Position numbers and translations under genes: made by a program
Shown: positions 21,118 through 32,338 of the stretch, in pieces
How the letters are laid out: every line of letters begins with the position of its first letter
Numbering within the stretch: position 1 is the stretch's first letter
The notes under the pieces: model-generated
What the model was told of the DNA's origin: nothing
Database searches by the model: none
What the model saw: the letters and a program-made list of their open reading frames with translations, nothing else
Origin: Dugong dugon
Lineage: Eukaryota > Chordata > Mammalia > Sirenia > Dugongidae
Reading direction: 5' to 3'
Assembly: GCA_030035585.1 (NCBI GenBank)
Contig: CM057468.1
Coordinates: 59,330,145 to 59,394,144, forward strand
Length of the DNA: 64,000 nucleotides

Positions 21118-21470
21118 TTAACTGTACTTCAGGTGAAAGTTTACGGCTCAAGTTAATGTCTCATACAAAAATTTATACACATATTGTTATGTGACAGTAG
21201 TTGCAGTCCCTATTATGTGACAGCACACTCCCGCCTTCTACTCTGCGTTTCCCATGTCCATCCAACCAGCTCCTGTCCCTTCCTGCTCTCTTATCCTGCC
21301 TCTGGACAGGAGCCACTCGTTCGGTCCCGTGTATCTGCTTGAACTAAGAAGCACACTCCTCACGAGTATTATTTTATGTTTTATAGTGCAGTCTAATCTT
21401 TATCTGAAGAGTGGGCTTTGGGAATGGTTTTAGTTCTGGGTTAACAGAGCATCTGGGGGCCACGGCTTCT
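21118..21470 (-). mobile_element. L1 3' UTR fragment
   Basis: Starts with a T-run (the reverse complement of the poly(A) tail) followed by 'AACTGTACTTCAGGTGAAAG', the terminal sequence of the L1 family here. It continues as the 3' UTR ('CATCCAACCAGCTCCTGTCC', 'GAACTAAGAAGCACACTCCT'), parallel to 8815-9110, and stops by 5' truncation near 21470. Confidence 0.88.
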
Positions 21471-21704
21471 GATATATTCTTAAATCACCATCTATTAGAC
21501 AAGCTGCTTCTTAAATTTAGAAAATAATTGATCTCTTCTTTAAATGTGTACTTAGAATTATACTTCTTTTGCCAAAAAGTCTAGTGTTGCAATTCTCATT
21601 TCTTGCAATTCACTCAGGTAAAGCTCATCCTGTCTTGGCTATTATCTTTCTCACATTGTCTTCAAATCCGTGGTTGATTACTCTTGAGTTGATTCACTGA
21701 GTTT

Positions 21705-22686
21705 ATTTATTTATTTATATTTTATTGTACTTCAGGTGAAGGCTTACAGAACAAATAGTTTCTCATGAAACAGTAGTACACATGTTGTTTTATGACATTG
21801 GTTAACAACCCCACAACATTTTAACCCTCTAAATTCTCAACCTTTTTTTTTTTTTTTTTTTTTGGTGAAAATACACACAGCCAAAGATACACCATTTCAA
21901 AAATTTCTACATTCACAGTTGAGTGACATTCACTACGCTCTTCCAATTGTGCTGTTATTCTCACTTAAGATGAAAGCTTACAGAACAAAATAGTTTCTCA
22001 TTTAACAGTTACTACAAATGTTGCCCTATGACAATGGTTAACAATCTCACAACACATCAACAATATTCTTACTCAATCTTGTGTTCCCTATCACCAGCTT
22101 CCTTGTCCCCTTCTGCCTTCTGGCCCTTGTCACTGGACTCCTGTACCTCGTTAGTCTCATTTGGTTTTACAGGGCTGTCCACTCAGAGGCTGAACAGTGA
22201 ACCTCGGAGGTGACTTCACCACTGAGCTAAAAGGGTGTCTGGGGGCCATACTCTCGAGGTTTCTCCAGTCTCCTTTAGGCCAGTAAATCTGGTCTTTTTT
22301 TTTTTTTTTTTTGTGAGTTAGAATTATGCTCTACATCCTTCTCCAGCTCTGTCCAGAACTCTCTGTTGTGATCCTGGTCAGAGCAGTCAGTGGTGGTAGT
22401 CGGGCACCATCTAGCTGTACTGGACTCAGTCCGGTGGAGGCCTTGGTAGCTGTGGACGATTAGTCCTTAGGACTAATCTTTTCCTTGTATCCTGTTCTCT
22501 TCATTCTCCCTTGCTCCCGAAGGGATGAGACCAGTGGAGTATCTTAGATGGCCGCTCACAGGCTTTTAAGACCCCAGACACTACTCACCAAGGTAGAATG
22601 TAGAGCATTGTCTTTATAAGCTGTGTCATGCCAATTGAGCTAGATGTTCCTCGAGACCATGGTCCCCAGAGCCCTCCGCCCAGCAA
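21705..22686 (-). mobile_element. L1 3' end with composite 3' UTR
   Basis: A 5'-truncated L1 flanked by a clear target-site duplication CACTGAGTTTATTT at 21696-21709 and 22687-22700. On the minus strand the usual 3' terminus (CTGTAAGCTTTCATCTTAAG, 21965-21984) is followed by about 100 bp ending 'GTATTTTCACC' and an A-run (T-run at 21846-21867 on the plus strand), and then by a second full 3' terminus (about 21715-21845). The same arrangement occurs at 29349-29780. Confidence 0.88.
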
Positions 22687-22700
22687 CACTGAGTTTATTT

Positions 22701-23680
22701 TTAATGAGCTTCTAAATTATTCCATTGGGTTACATTAAATAAATGAGCTATTTTTAGATAAATTGCATATTATATTGATAGTCCCAGAGTAAATGGTGGA
22801 GACTATGTTTGGTACTGTTTTCTATAACTGGAAAATGAGAAATCGAGTAGTCATTAAGTTTAAAGTAACAAAAGCTCTGTTTTGTGTTTATTCACAGTTT
22901 AAAACTATCGTGTTTAGTTTAAGTTTCAAAAACAGAATTACTCTTGTTTTTATGTCTTCCTTCCCCCATCACCTATGAAAATAAGGGATTATAGTTTAAG
23001 TGCCATTTCAGGTATTTTGTTTCTGAATGGCTCTTAAAAAGTTATTAGCAGTTAAAAGCAGGATGCGTGTTTATTCTTTAAGTCAAATTTAATTCATATT
23101 TTTGGTTTTGTTTATTCTTATTTAATTAAAATCTTATTTTGTAAATTTTTTTCTGTGCTGAAGAAAACATTTGCATATTTGTCCCTCAGTTTATCAAGCA
23201 ATTTTTCTGAAGTGTATAATTTAAAACCAACAGATTTGGCTTTCCTTTTAATTCCCCAGTCCATGGATTTCCATAGATATTAATGTGCCCCATTGACTTC
23301 ATCCCCTGACTCCAAGCACTAGACTATTTGACATACAATCTATATTTTACTTTACTGTCACCATCACATGCTATTTATTGGATGGCCTAGCATGTTAAGC
23401 AGTCTTCTGCTAGGAACTATGAAACAGTTAATTTTAAATATGTCCTTGGCCTTTTGTGAATAATGTGAAAGTGGATATTGCTGGACAGAGCTCTCAGTTA
23501 CTGAAGTTTTTGAATCCTGCTTCTGGACAAACAAGACAGGGTCTTAGGAGTCTAACAGAGTTTTCCTTTGGCCTTGTCTGGAATTTCAGTCCCTGGTTCT
23601 ATCCAGAGGTTTATTATTATTTATTATTATTTTCATAGTATTGTGCAAAGATCAAGCAAAAGTGTTAACAGGCTCTGCTT
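22701..23680. other. Unique AT-rich DNA, no gene seen
   Basis: No coding exon, RNA gene or recognisable repeat. Base composition is AT-rich. Open frames are short, and none has a domain or a supported splice context. Confidence 0.6.
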
Positions 23681-23762
23681 CTTGGATACCCTATCTGACA
23701 GTGCTACTCTGTTCTATAAGGTCACTATGAGTCAGAATCAACTCAAAGGCAATGGATTTGGC
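23681..23762 (+). mobile_element. AfroSINE 3' half
   Basis: Only the tail of the SINE is left ('CTACTCTGTTCTATAAGGTC' and 'ATGAGTCAGAATCAACTC', then GGATTTGG). The tRNA-derived head is missing or too diverged. Confidence 0.85.
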
Positions 23763-24467
23763 CCATCTATGTTCTATATTGCTCTTCAGCAGCTGAAGCT
23801 GATTTTCTGCTGTTTTATACACCCTGGAAATCAGTCACAAATCAGACTGCAGGAAATGGCAACTGATTATTTGTTTTGAAGGGAAGAAGAATAAGTGTAG
23901 AAGCTTAATGTAACTTCTTAGGGTGTTTAAATGTCAAGCATATAAAATACATAGAAATTACTGATTATATTTACAATCTTTCCATACCCTGAACTCCCTT
24001 CTTTTTTTTTTATTAACATGCCTACTGTAAGCAACCAAACTAATGTTAGGAGATATTGAAGTCTCTTTTCATTTCCATGTGTTCTCTTAAAATCATACGC
24101 CTAAAATACACCTCGTCAAAATCAAGGAATTTTTCACTGTTCTTTTAAGCAAATATAGTCTGTTTCCCTCTTAAAAAGTCTACTTTATTCCTTTACGTAT
24201 CATATAATTAGTTAATAACAGAAAGCCCACATGCTATAAAGGAATGTACATAGAAATTGTCTCCTCACAATGAAAATAATTATTGTAAGTCAAGATGTTT
24301 CTCCAGCATCGATTATCCAGAACATGAAGAACAAGCCCTAGAGCTTACATAATAATTAGACAAACCACCCAACTGTTCCTTTCCTAAACCTTCCAAGATT
24401 TATCGTTTTAGAAAAATGAGTAATATAATATGTAGAAGAATGTCATGTAAGCTACAGTTTTCCTAGG

Positions 24468-24506
<39 letters not shown>

Positions 24507-25990
24507 TTTGACCCTGTAATAATGAAAACTTATTTCCAAGATAGTGCTTAAAATAAAAACAAAACAGATCTGAGCAGGCTACGTTTCCCAGTGCAAGTTT
24601 TCTTTTAATTTTTAAGTCAGGAAATAAATATTTAACTCTGTGGAAAGAATATATATGTTTAAGAATCATGTATATAATTACTTATAAGAACTTCTTATCA
24701 ACTGAATTGGAGTTTATTCTTCATTGTCTTTTAATATTCCCCCATAAGGATTTTCTATCACTTTTGCTTGATATTTTCATGTTCAATTATTTCAGTAGTG
24801 TCTCTTGCTGTTTTCACTGGAAATGTGTATAATCGAGAGGGACATTTTCTTTCTTGTAATTATTATTGGTCTTTGATAGAATTTTAATTATTTATAGCCT
24901 TCAGATATTTATTTGCTTTTTAAAGTCCTTCCAGTCTCAATCAGAATGAAGAAACAAAAGGAAGAAAGGTTTTGTAGCCCTTCTTTTCCTTTTGATTGTG
25001 TGTGTTCTATATAACACTTAAATTATTCTTTATGAAATTAGTATATCCAGGAAACTGGAGAATTATGCTTTAGGCTGAGTGAATGGAAAACATGTTAGCA
25101 TTTCCTTTGTAGGGTTTCCAGGATGCCACAGGAGATTTCTAATGTGCTGCTTATTTGCTTTCTCTCCAAATCTTTTTCAGTTTATTATAATGCTGGAGCA
25201 ATAATTAAATGTTACTTAGTCTTTCCTTATGCCCTATATTCACTGAAAACATGTCATCAGACAGAGTAATGTTCATCATTTCTCAATCTAAAACAGATCC
25301 TGTCAGGGATGCTGCCAAACCCTACCAACCACGAAAGTTAAATCAATGTATATTTTGGTTTAAATTTTTATTTTTGCCTTAGCTTTAGCAACTTGACCTG
25401 GGTATTTGTGGTCCCCTACGGCTTATCATTTTATAGCAGAGCACTTCCTGATATTGACAAGGCTGCCTGCCTACCTTTGCAATGTATCTGTGTGACAGTA
25501 AAAGCATGAGACAAAGTGACATTTGGCTTAATAAATATTTGCTTTATGTTTACTACATCTGTTTTACAGAACTCCTTTTCTTTTCTCCATCGATAGCGAC
25601 TGAAAAATGCTTACTTCTACATTTTGCCTGGATGTTACAAATTCTGGAATCATTAATGCCCCAATTTTCAAGTTAGTTTTTTTTTTTTTTTTTACTATTA
25701 TTGACACAAGAGATTTAATTACCTCATCAGTTTGTATTCACATCATAAAACATAAATTGGTAATTTATTATTTTGCAGTTGAGGAGGCAGGTTGTGCATA
25801 CCATGGAGGTGTAAATGTTAGATCACACGATAAACCTACTATGGCTGAGTCATATAAAATCTCGAGAGATTTTCAAAAAATTAATATTAAACTAAGCAAA
25901 AAGCAAAAATGGATCTATACTTTAAATAGGCATTTGAAAGCATATTTTCTTAGACAAGAATATCCTTAATATAGTTATTAAATGCTTGGA
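23763..25990. other. Unique AT-rich DNA with (TG)n microsatellite
   Basis: No supported gene. A (TG)n tract of about 16 units lies at 24468-24501, and a T-run at 25677-25693. The open stretch at 25607-25969 spans the T-run and has no family resemblance, so I treat it as chance. Confidence 0.55.
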
Positions 25991-25994
25991 ATCT

Positions 25995-26135
25995 AAAGAT
26001 TCAGATTCTGGTTTGAAGTGTGGGTTTTCTAGTCATTATCTACGTAACTTTGAACAAGTTATTCAACCTCTCCTAGTTTAAGTTTCTAAATATTAGAATT
26101 CACTTCATAGGAATTGTTATATTTTCTTTAATTTT
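25995..26135 (+). repeat. MIR-like SINE relic
   Basis: The core 'TCTAGTCATTATCTACGTAA', 'CTTTGAACAAGTTATTCAAC', 'CTCTCCTAGTTTAAGTTTCT' follows the MIR pattern (transition from 'GTGACCTTGGGCAAGT'-type to 'CTCTGAGCCTCAGTTTCC'-type text). Heavily diverged, as expected for an old mammalian repeat. Confidence 0.6.
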
Positions 26136-26179
26136 ATTCCCTAGTGGTTTTGTAAGATATTATCCTATTTCACACTAAA

Positions 26180-26296
26180 ACAAAACCAAGTGAAACCCAT
26201 TGCCATCGAGTTGATTCAGACTCATAGCAACCCTATAGGACAGATTAGAACTGCTGACCTTTTGATTAGCAGCCATAGCTCTTAACCAGGCCTTCT
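26180..26296 (-). mobile_element. AfroSINE
   Basis: Antisense copy: 'AAACCCATTGCCATCGAGTT', 'GACTCATAGCAACCCTATAG', then 'GATTAGCAGCCATAGCTCTT'. Flanked by TTTCACACTA at 26169-26178 and again at 26299-26308, a clear target-site duplication. The middle is shortened. Confidence 0.92.
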
Positions 26297-26308
26297 GTTT
26301 CACACTAC

Positions 26309-27131
26309 TGGTGATTATTTTTGAGTTTTATATGCATAATTATTTTTCCTTACTAACTTAAAATCAATGGTAATTTAATATATATTGTCTTCTCTTTGTA
26401 TAAATCGAGAAATCGAGTACCATTTTCAACCCTATTCTTGACCTCTGCACATTCTAAAATTTTGTGATATGCATTACATAATGTATTTTAAAAAACTTCA
26501 TCTTTGCAGAATTATTAATCACATTACTTGCTTTATAACCTATTAAAAAACAGTTCTCTATTCTTATCTGTTTAATTGATTCAATTTGTCTATAACATCT
26601 GTAAATACTAATAGATAACAAGGTACTATTTTCTTCTTTATGACTTTTTTTCTCTCAAGTTCCATAATACCACATTTTCCTGACTTCTTCCCATGAAGAA
26701 TGTCTGCTTCTTCTCAGACTCCTTGCCAACTTCTTCACTTCTGCTAGATCATTAAGTGCTGAAGATTCTGTGTTATCCCTAGGTGATCTCAACCTCTCCC
26801 ATGGTTTTAAATACCCTTTATTTGCAAGTGATTCTTTTCCAAACTCCACACTCAAATATCAACTACCTACTTGGTATCTTCCCTTGAATGCCTCTCTGGT
26901 ATCCAAAACTGATTTCTTAACACCCAATACATAAAGCCTTCGTCTGGTTAATTGAACTATTTATAATTTTTGTAGTGATCCTTTCTATCTGTAATAATGC
27001 TTTTTTGTTTTAAAGTCTGTATTTTTCTGGTATGAATATAGTGAATCAAGCTTTCTTTTGGTTAATACTTATCTGTTATATCAATCTCTTCATTTTCAAA
27101 CCCTTTTTGTCCTTGTGTTTTAAGTATGACT
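26309..27131. other. Unique AT-rich DNA, no gene seen
   Basis: No recognisable repeat or exon. The antisense open frame at 26655-26855 carries no domain and no supported start or splice context. Confidence 0.55.
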
Positions 27132-27144
27132 ATTATAAAGGTTA

Positions 27145-27357
27145 GGGAGCCCTGGTGGCACAAAGGTTAAGCACTTAGCTGCTAACCTAAAGGTTGACGG
27201 TTCGAGCCCCCAGCAGCTCCACAGGAGAAAGATGTGGCAATCTGCTTCCGTAAAGATTTACAGCCTTGGAAACTCTACGGGGCAGTTCTACCCTGTCTCA
27301 TAGAGTTGCTATGAGTTGGAATCAATTCAATGGCAATGGGTTCGGTTTTGGTTTGGT
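27145..27357 (+). mobile_element. AfroSINE, first of a stacked pair
   Basis: A longer SINE subtype with the extra middle 'GGAGAAAGATGTGGCAATCT' and 'GCTTCCGTAAAGATTTACAG' before the usual tail. Flanked by ATTATAAAGGTTA at 27132-27144 and 27358-27370. Confidence 0.95.
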
Positions 27358-27370
27358 ATTATAAAGGTTA

Positions 27371-27572
27371 AGAAGTCCTGGTGGTGCAATGGTTAAGTGC
27401 TCAGTTGCTACCAAACGGTCACTGGTTCGAACCCACCAGCCCCTCTACAGGAGAAAGATGAGACAATCTGCTTACGTAAAGATTACAGTCTAGAAAACCC
27501 TTTGGGGCCATTCTACTCTGCCCTATAGGGTCACTATGAATCGGAATCAACTCAACAGCACACAACAACAAC
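27371..27572 (+). mobile_element. AfroSINE, second of a stacked pair
   Basis: Same long subtype ('GGAGAAAGATGAGACAATCT'), tail ending CACACAACAACAAC, which resembles the RTE 3' tail. Flanked by ATTATAAAGGTTA at 27358-27370 and 27573-27585. The shared middle duplication shows that it inserted beside the first SINE. Confidence 0.95.
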
Positions 27573-27789
27573 ATTATAAAGGTTATATAGCTGTATTTGT
27601 TTTTAATCCAACCTGATGATCTGTGTCTTTCTACTTATGACCTTACTCCTTTTTTCTTTCTTGATATTAGAAAACTATGTGGACTTTATTTTTTTACCTT
27701 ATTTTTCCTTTCTATGTATCCTGTTTTTCTCAACTGTTTGAGTTATTTATTTTACCCAGACACTTTTTCTATTTTTAATTTTAATTTTT

Positions 27790-29344
27790 AACTTTCAATT
27801 TTGAAGTAATTTTAGACTTTAAAAAAAAAGTTTCAAAAATAGCACAAAGAATTTCTGTATACCTTTGACCCAGAATCCCCAAATGTTAACATCTTACATC
27901 ACCACAGTATTAAATTAGGAAATTAACATGGAATGCAATACTATATTATCTAATCTACAGATCTTATTCAAATTTTGTCAGTTGTCCCACTAATGTCCTT
28001 TTTCTGGTCCATGATCCAGTCTAGGAACCCAGGAATGCACATTGTATTTTATTGTCATGTCTTATTAGTCTCCTTAAATCTAGACACATCCTCAGTCTTT
28101 TTTTTTTTTTCTTTTTTTTGTCTTTCATGCTCTTGACACATTTGATAAATACTAGCCTGTTATTTTGTAGAATATCTCTCATAAACTCAGGTTATGAATT
28201 TTTTGGCAAGAATACCACAGAAATGATATTGTATTCTTCTCAGTGCATCATATCACACACACACCTGTTGCCATCAGATTTACTTCTGCCTCTTAGACTT
28301 TCTTTCTGAGATTATTGAACTTCCATCTGAGGTACACCCTTTAGTGTCAGAGGTATATTTTGGGGTGTGAGGGAGTATGCTTTTAGATTTTGCTTCTTTG
28401 AAGAAGCTGCTTTTTATCTTCAAACGCTACCTTGAAAAATAGTGGGTTTTTGTTTTGTGGGGGCATAAACATTCTAGGTTAAAAGTTTTGGGGATGTGTG
28501 TTTGTTTCTTGATTTTTGCCTTTAGCTCTTTGAAAATATTCTGCCACTGTGCTCTTACTATTGTTGCTGTGAGAAAGACTGTTGTCAGTCTGATTGTTGG
28601 TGCTCTGTGGGTTTGTTCTCTCTAGCTGCTTTTAATATCTCCCTTGGTATTGTTCCCTGCAATTTGTCTGCTTGTAGATTTTCATTTTTTATCTAGGTTG
28701 GGATTCATTGGGATTCCTTTATGTATGATTTCATGTCTACATAACTTCTGGAAATTTTTCACCCATAATTTTTTAAAATTATTTTTTCTCCATTGTCTTT
28801 ATTTTCCCTTTCTGGGACTTTCATTAAACGTATTTTAGGCATTCCTATCATTCATTATCATCAATTCTCTTAACCTCCTTTCACATTTTCCATTGCCATG
28901 TCTTCTCTGATATGCATTTTGTGTAAATTCAACCATCTTCACTTTCAATAATTCTCTCTTCAGCTTTGCCCAATCTGTTGTTTGACTCATCCCCTCAAGT
29001 TTTTTTTATTTGTTTGTTTAAACTCATCAATTTTTTTTAATTTTAAAAGTTCTCTTTCTTCTTTTTCAAAACTGAATGTTTGTGAGCTTTGTCTTGCTTA
29101 CTCATTTTTATGATTCCTTATTTATTTATTTAAATATTTCTTACATAGTTTTCAAATATCTTGTGCCTAAAAATTCTAATACTGAATTCTTTTTTATTCT
29201 AGATTGGTTTGTTGTTTTATTCATAGCTTGTAATTATTAATACATTTATTTGTCTGATCTGCCTAAATTATAGTCATTGAATGAATAATGGAGTTCCCAT
29301 TCTTTTTTTCTTCCTTACTCACATCATTATTGGAAAGTGTAAGT
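27790..29344 (-). mobile_element. Old L1 relic, left part (3' UTR then ORF1 region)
   Basis: 27790-28360 resembles an old eutherian L1 3' region in antisense ('CAAAAATAGCACAAAGAATT', 'CCCCAAATGTTAACATC'). 28390-29340 resembles L1 ORF1 and 5' UTR in antisense: 'GATTGTTGGTGCTCTGTGGG' and 'GGATTCATTGGGATTCCT' correspond to the place of 31580-31740 in the younger copy. ORF2 is missing between the two. The right part continues at 33910-34880, beyond a younger L1. Confidence 0.6.
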
Positions 29345-30565
29345 TTTTTTTTATTTTTAAAAATTTTTTTAATTGTACTTTAGATGAAGGTTTACAGAAC
29401 AAATAGTTTCTCATTAAACAGTCAGTACACATATTGTTTTATGACATTGGTTAACAACCCCATGACATGTCAACAGTCTCCCTTCTCTGCCTTGGAGGAC
29501 CTTTTTTTGGTGAAAATATACATAGCCAAAGTTACACCATTTCAAATGTTTCTACATGTACAATTCAGTGATATCGATTACATTCTTCCATTTGTGCTCC
29601 TATTCTCACTGTCCTTTTCCAAATTATGCCATCACCGTTATCTTTAACTCACTGCCCCCTAGGCTTCCTATCAAACCTTTTGAGTTGCTTTTTTCAGTTT
29701 TATCTCACGTAGATAATTCTTTTTTCTTTGTACCTTAGATGAAGGTACCCCACGACATGTCAACACTGTCCCTTCTCAACCTTGGATTCCCTATCACCAG
29801 CTTTCCTGTCCCCTCCTGCCTTCTAGTCCCTGTCCCTGGACTGCTGTGCCTCATTAGTCCCATTTTGTTTTATGAGGCTGTCCAAGCCCTGGCTGAACAG
29901 TGAACTTCGGAAGTGACTTCACCACTGAACTAAAAGTGTGTCCGGGGGCCATACTCTCGGTATTTCTCCAGTCTGTCAGCCAGTAAAACTGGTGTTTGTT
30001 TTGTGAGTTAGAATTTTGTTCTACATCCTTTTCCAGCTCTGTCCAGGACCTCTATTGTGATCCCAGTCAGAGCAGTCAGTGGTGGTAGCTGGGCACCATC
30101 TAGCTGTACTGGACTCAGTCTGGTGGAGGCCATGGTATCTATGGTCCATTAGTCCTTTGGACTAATCTTTTCCTTGTATCTTGTTCTCTTCTTTCTCCCT
30201 TGCTCCAGAAGGGGTGAGACCAGTAGAGTATCTTAGATGGCTGCTCACATGCTTTTAAAACCCCAGACTCTACTCACCAAGGTAGAATGTAGAACATCGT
30301 CTTTATAAACTGTGTTATGCCAATTGAGCTAGATGTTCCCTGAGACCATGGTCCCCACAGCCCTCCACCAAGCAATTCAGTCCCTCAGGGAGTTTGGAAG
30401 TGTCTATGGAGCTTCCATGACACTTCCTTGTACAAGTTGTGCTGGCTTCCCTAGTATTGTGTACTGTCTTACCCTTCATGAAAGTTACCACTTAGCTATT
30501 GTCTATTTAGTTCCTCCCCCATCCCTTGTAACCAACAAAAATTGTTTCTTTTTGTGTGTAAACTT

Positions 30566-30883
30566 TTACATGAGTTTTTGCAGTAGAGGTCTCATACAAT
30601 ATTTGTCTGTTTGTGATTGACTTATTTTACTCACCATAATGTCCTCCAGTTTCATCCATGTTATGAGATGCTTCACAGATTCGTCATTGTTCTTTATCTT
30701 TGCATAATACTCCATTGTGTGTATGTACCATAGTTTGTTTATCCATTTATCTGTTGATGGGCATCTAGGTTGTTTCCATCTTTTTGCTATTGTGAACAGT
30801 GATGCAATAAATACGTGTGTGCATATGTCTATTTGTGTGATGGCTCTTATTTCTAGGATATATTTCCAGGAGTGGGATTGCAT
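30566..30883 (-). pseudogene. Residual L1 ORF2 C-terminal open frame
   Basis: 105 codons from the original ORF2 ATG (30881-30883) fused directly to the C-terminal region of ORF2. After about 12 residues in a shifted frame it returns to the ORF2 frame: AITQIDICTHVFIASLFTIA, RWKQPRCPSTDKWI and TMEYYAKIKNNDESVKHLI correspond to 46705-46998 and 47000-47088 in the full-length copy. Endonuclease and RT domains are absent, so it has no enzymatic role. Confidence 0.8.
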
Positions 30884-31332
30884 TTTGTAGTGCTTTTTTT
30901 CTTTTTCTTTTTTTTTTTTTTTTTTTGGTGCTGACGTTTTCTTTGTTCCTCTTACTCTCCTGTACTGAGTTCCTTTCGTTTGTGGATTTTTTTTTTCTTT
31001 TGTTTTTGTAGGTTATGTTTTAACTGAGACTTTTATGTTTTTCTTCTTTATTTTGTTGGTAGGTTTGTTAACTTTCTTTGTGGTTACCTTGAAACTTACC
31101 CTTATCTTCCTAGGTTTGATCCAGTCTATTATTACTTAGTATCGCCTTGCCTTCCTCTCCATTAGAAGGTTCTGTACCTACACCATTTATTCCTTCTTTT
31201 ATTGTTCTGATGCTGTTGTCATTTACAGATTAACCTCTCTGGTTCCCTGTTGTAAATCTTTTGGTTTTGCATAGTCCTTGAGAGTTCATTTCCTAGGTTG
31301 GTATCTGACTAGTACAATCCAGTGTCCTATAT

Positions 31333-32338
31333 TCAGCCTGTGGTCTGATGTTGTTTGTCCTTAGATCGAAGGACTCCCTTTAATAAGTCTTGTAAGTTTG
31401 GTTTGGTTTTTACATGGTCCCTTAATTTCTGTTTATCTGGAAATGACCTAATTTCACCATCATATTTAAACAAGAGTTTTGCAGGATATATTATTCTTGG
31501 TTCGCAATTTTTTTCTTTCAGGGTTTTATATATGTCATCCCATTGCCTTCTTGCCTGCATGGTTTCTGCTGAATAATCAGAGTTTAGTCTTGTTGTTTCT
31601 CCTCTGTATGTGACTTTTTGTTTTTCTCAAGCTGCTCTCAGGATTCTTTGTCTTTGGTTTTAGCGAGTGTGATTATGATATGCCTTGATGATTTTCTTTT
31701 GGGGTCTATCCTATATGGGGTTTGTTGAGCTTCTTGGATGGTCAGCTTTTCATCTTTCAAGATATTGGGGAAGTTTTCTGTAAGCAATTCTTCAGTGATC
31801 CTCTCTGTGTTTTCTGTTTTCTCCCCCTGTTCTGGAACTCTGATCACTCGAAGATTTTTGCTTTTGATTGTATCCCATGTAATTCTCAGGGTTTCTTCAT
31901 TTTTCTTTGTTCTTTTTTCTGATTTTTCCTCAGAGTTGTATCCAAATGCTTGTCTTAAATGTCACTGATCCTATCTTCCATCATTTCAAACCTGCTTCTC
32001 AGCCCTTCTATGACATTGTCCATTTCTGAAATCTGGTTGTTTGTGTTTTGGATTTCTATTTGTTGTTTTTGTATGATTTCTAGTTGTGAATTTATTTTAG
32101 CATTTTATTTCTGTATTGTTTTATTGAATTCTTCCATTTTTTTGTCTGTATTTTCCCTGAATTTGTCTGCCTTTTCCATGAATGTGTCTATTTTTTCCTC
32201 ATTTTTGTCTGCTTTTTGCTTCAGCTCTTAGATAATTCTGAATATTAGAGATTTGAATTCCCTATCAGTTAGGTCTAGTGCCTTTTCTTCTACTGGAAGG
32301 TTATCTGGTGTTTTATTTTGGATGCCTACTAGAACCAT
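31333..32338 (-). pseudogene. L1 ORF1 (RNA-binding chaperone), broken
   Basis: Pieces on the minus strand: an N-terminal coiled-coil-like part with repeated K, E and Q (about 31960-32230), then ERITEELLTENFPNILKDEK with RHIIITLAKTKDKES (31638-31847), and the C-terminal MQARRQWDDIYKTLKEKN with YDGEIRSFPDKQKLRD (31333-31560). A likely start codon is at 32336-32338. Several frame breaks are present. Confidence 0.85.

Noticed and set aside
25607..25969. 120-codon plus-strand frame
   Set aside because: It runs through a T-run (giving FFFFF), has no family resemblance and no supported splice or promoter context.
27132..27585. Simple tandem duplication as an explanation of the SINE pair
   Set aside because: The two SINEs differ in many positions and in their tails while the 13-bp flank is identical three times, which fits successive insertions better.
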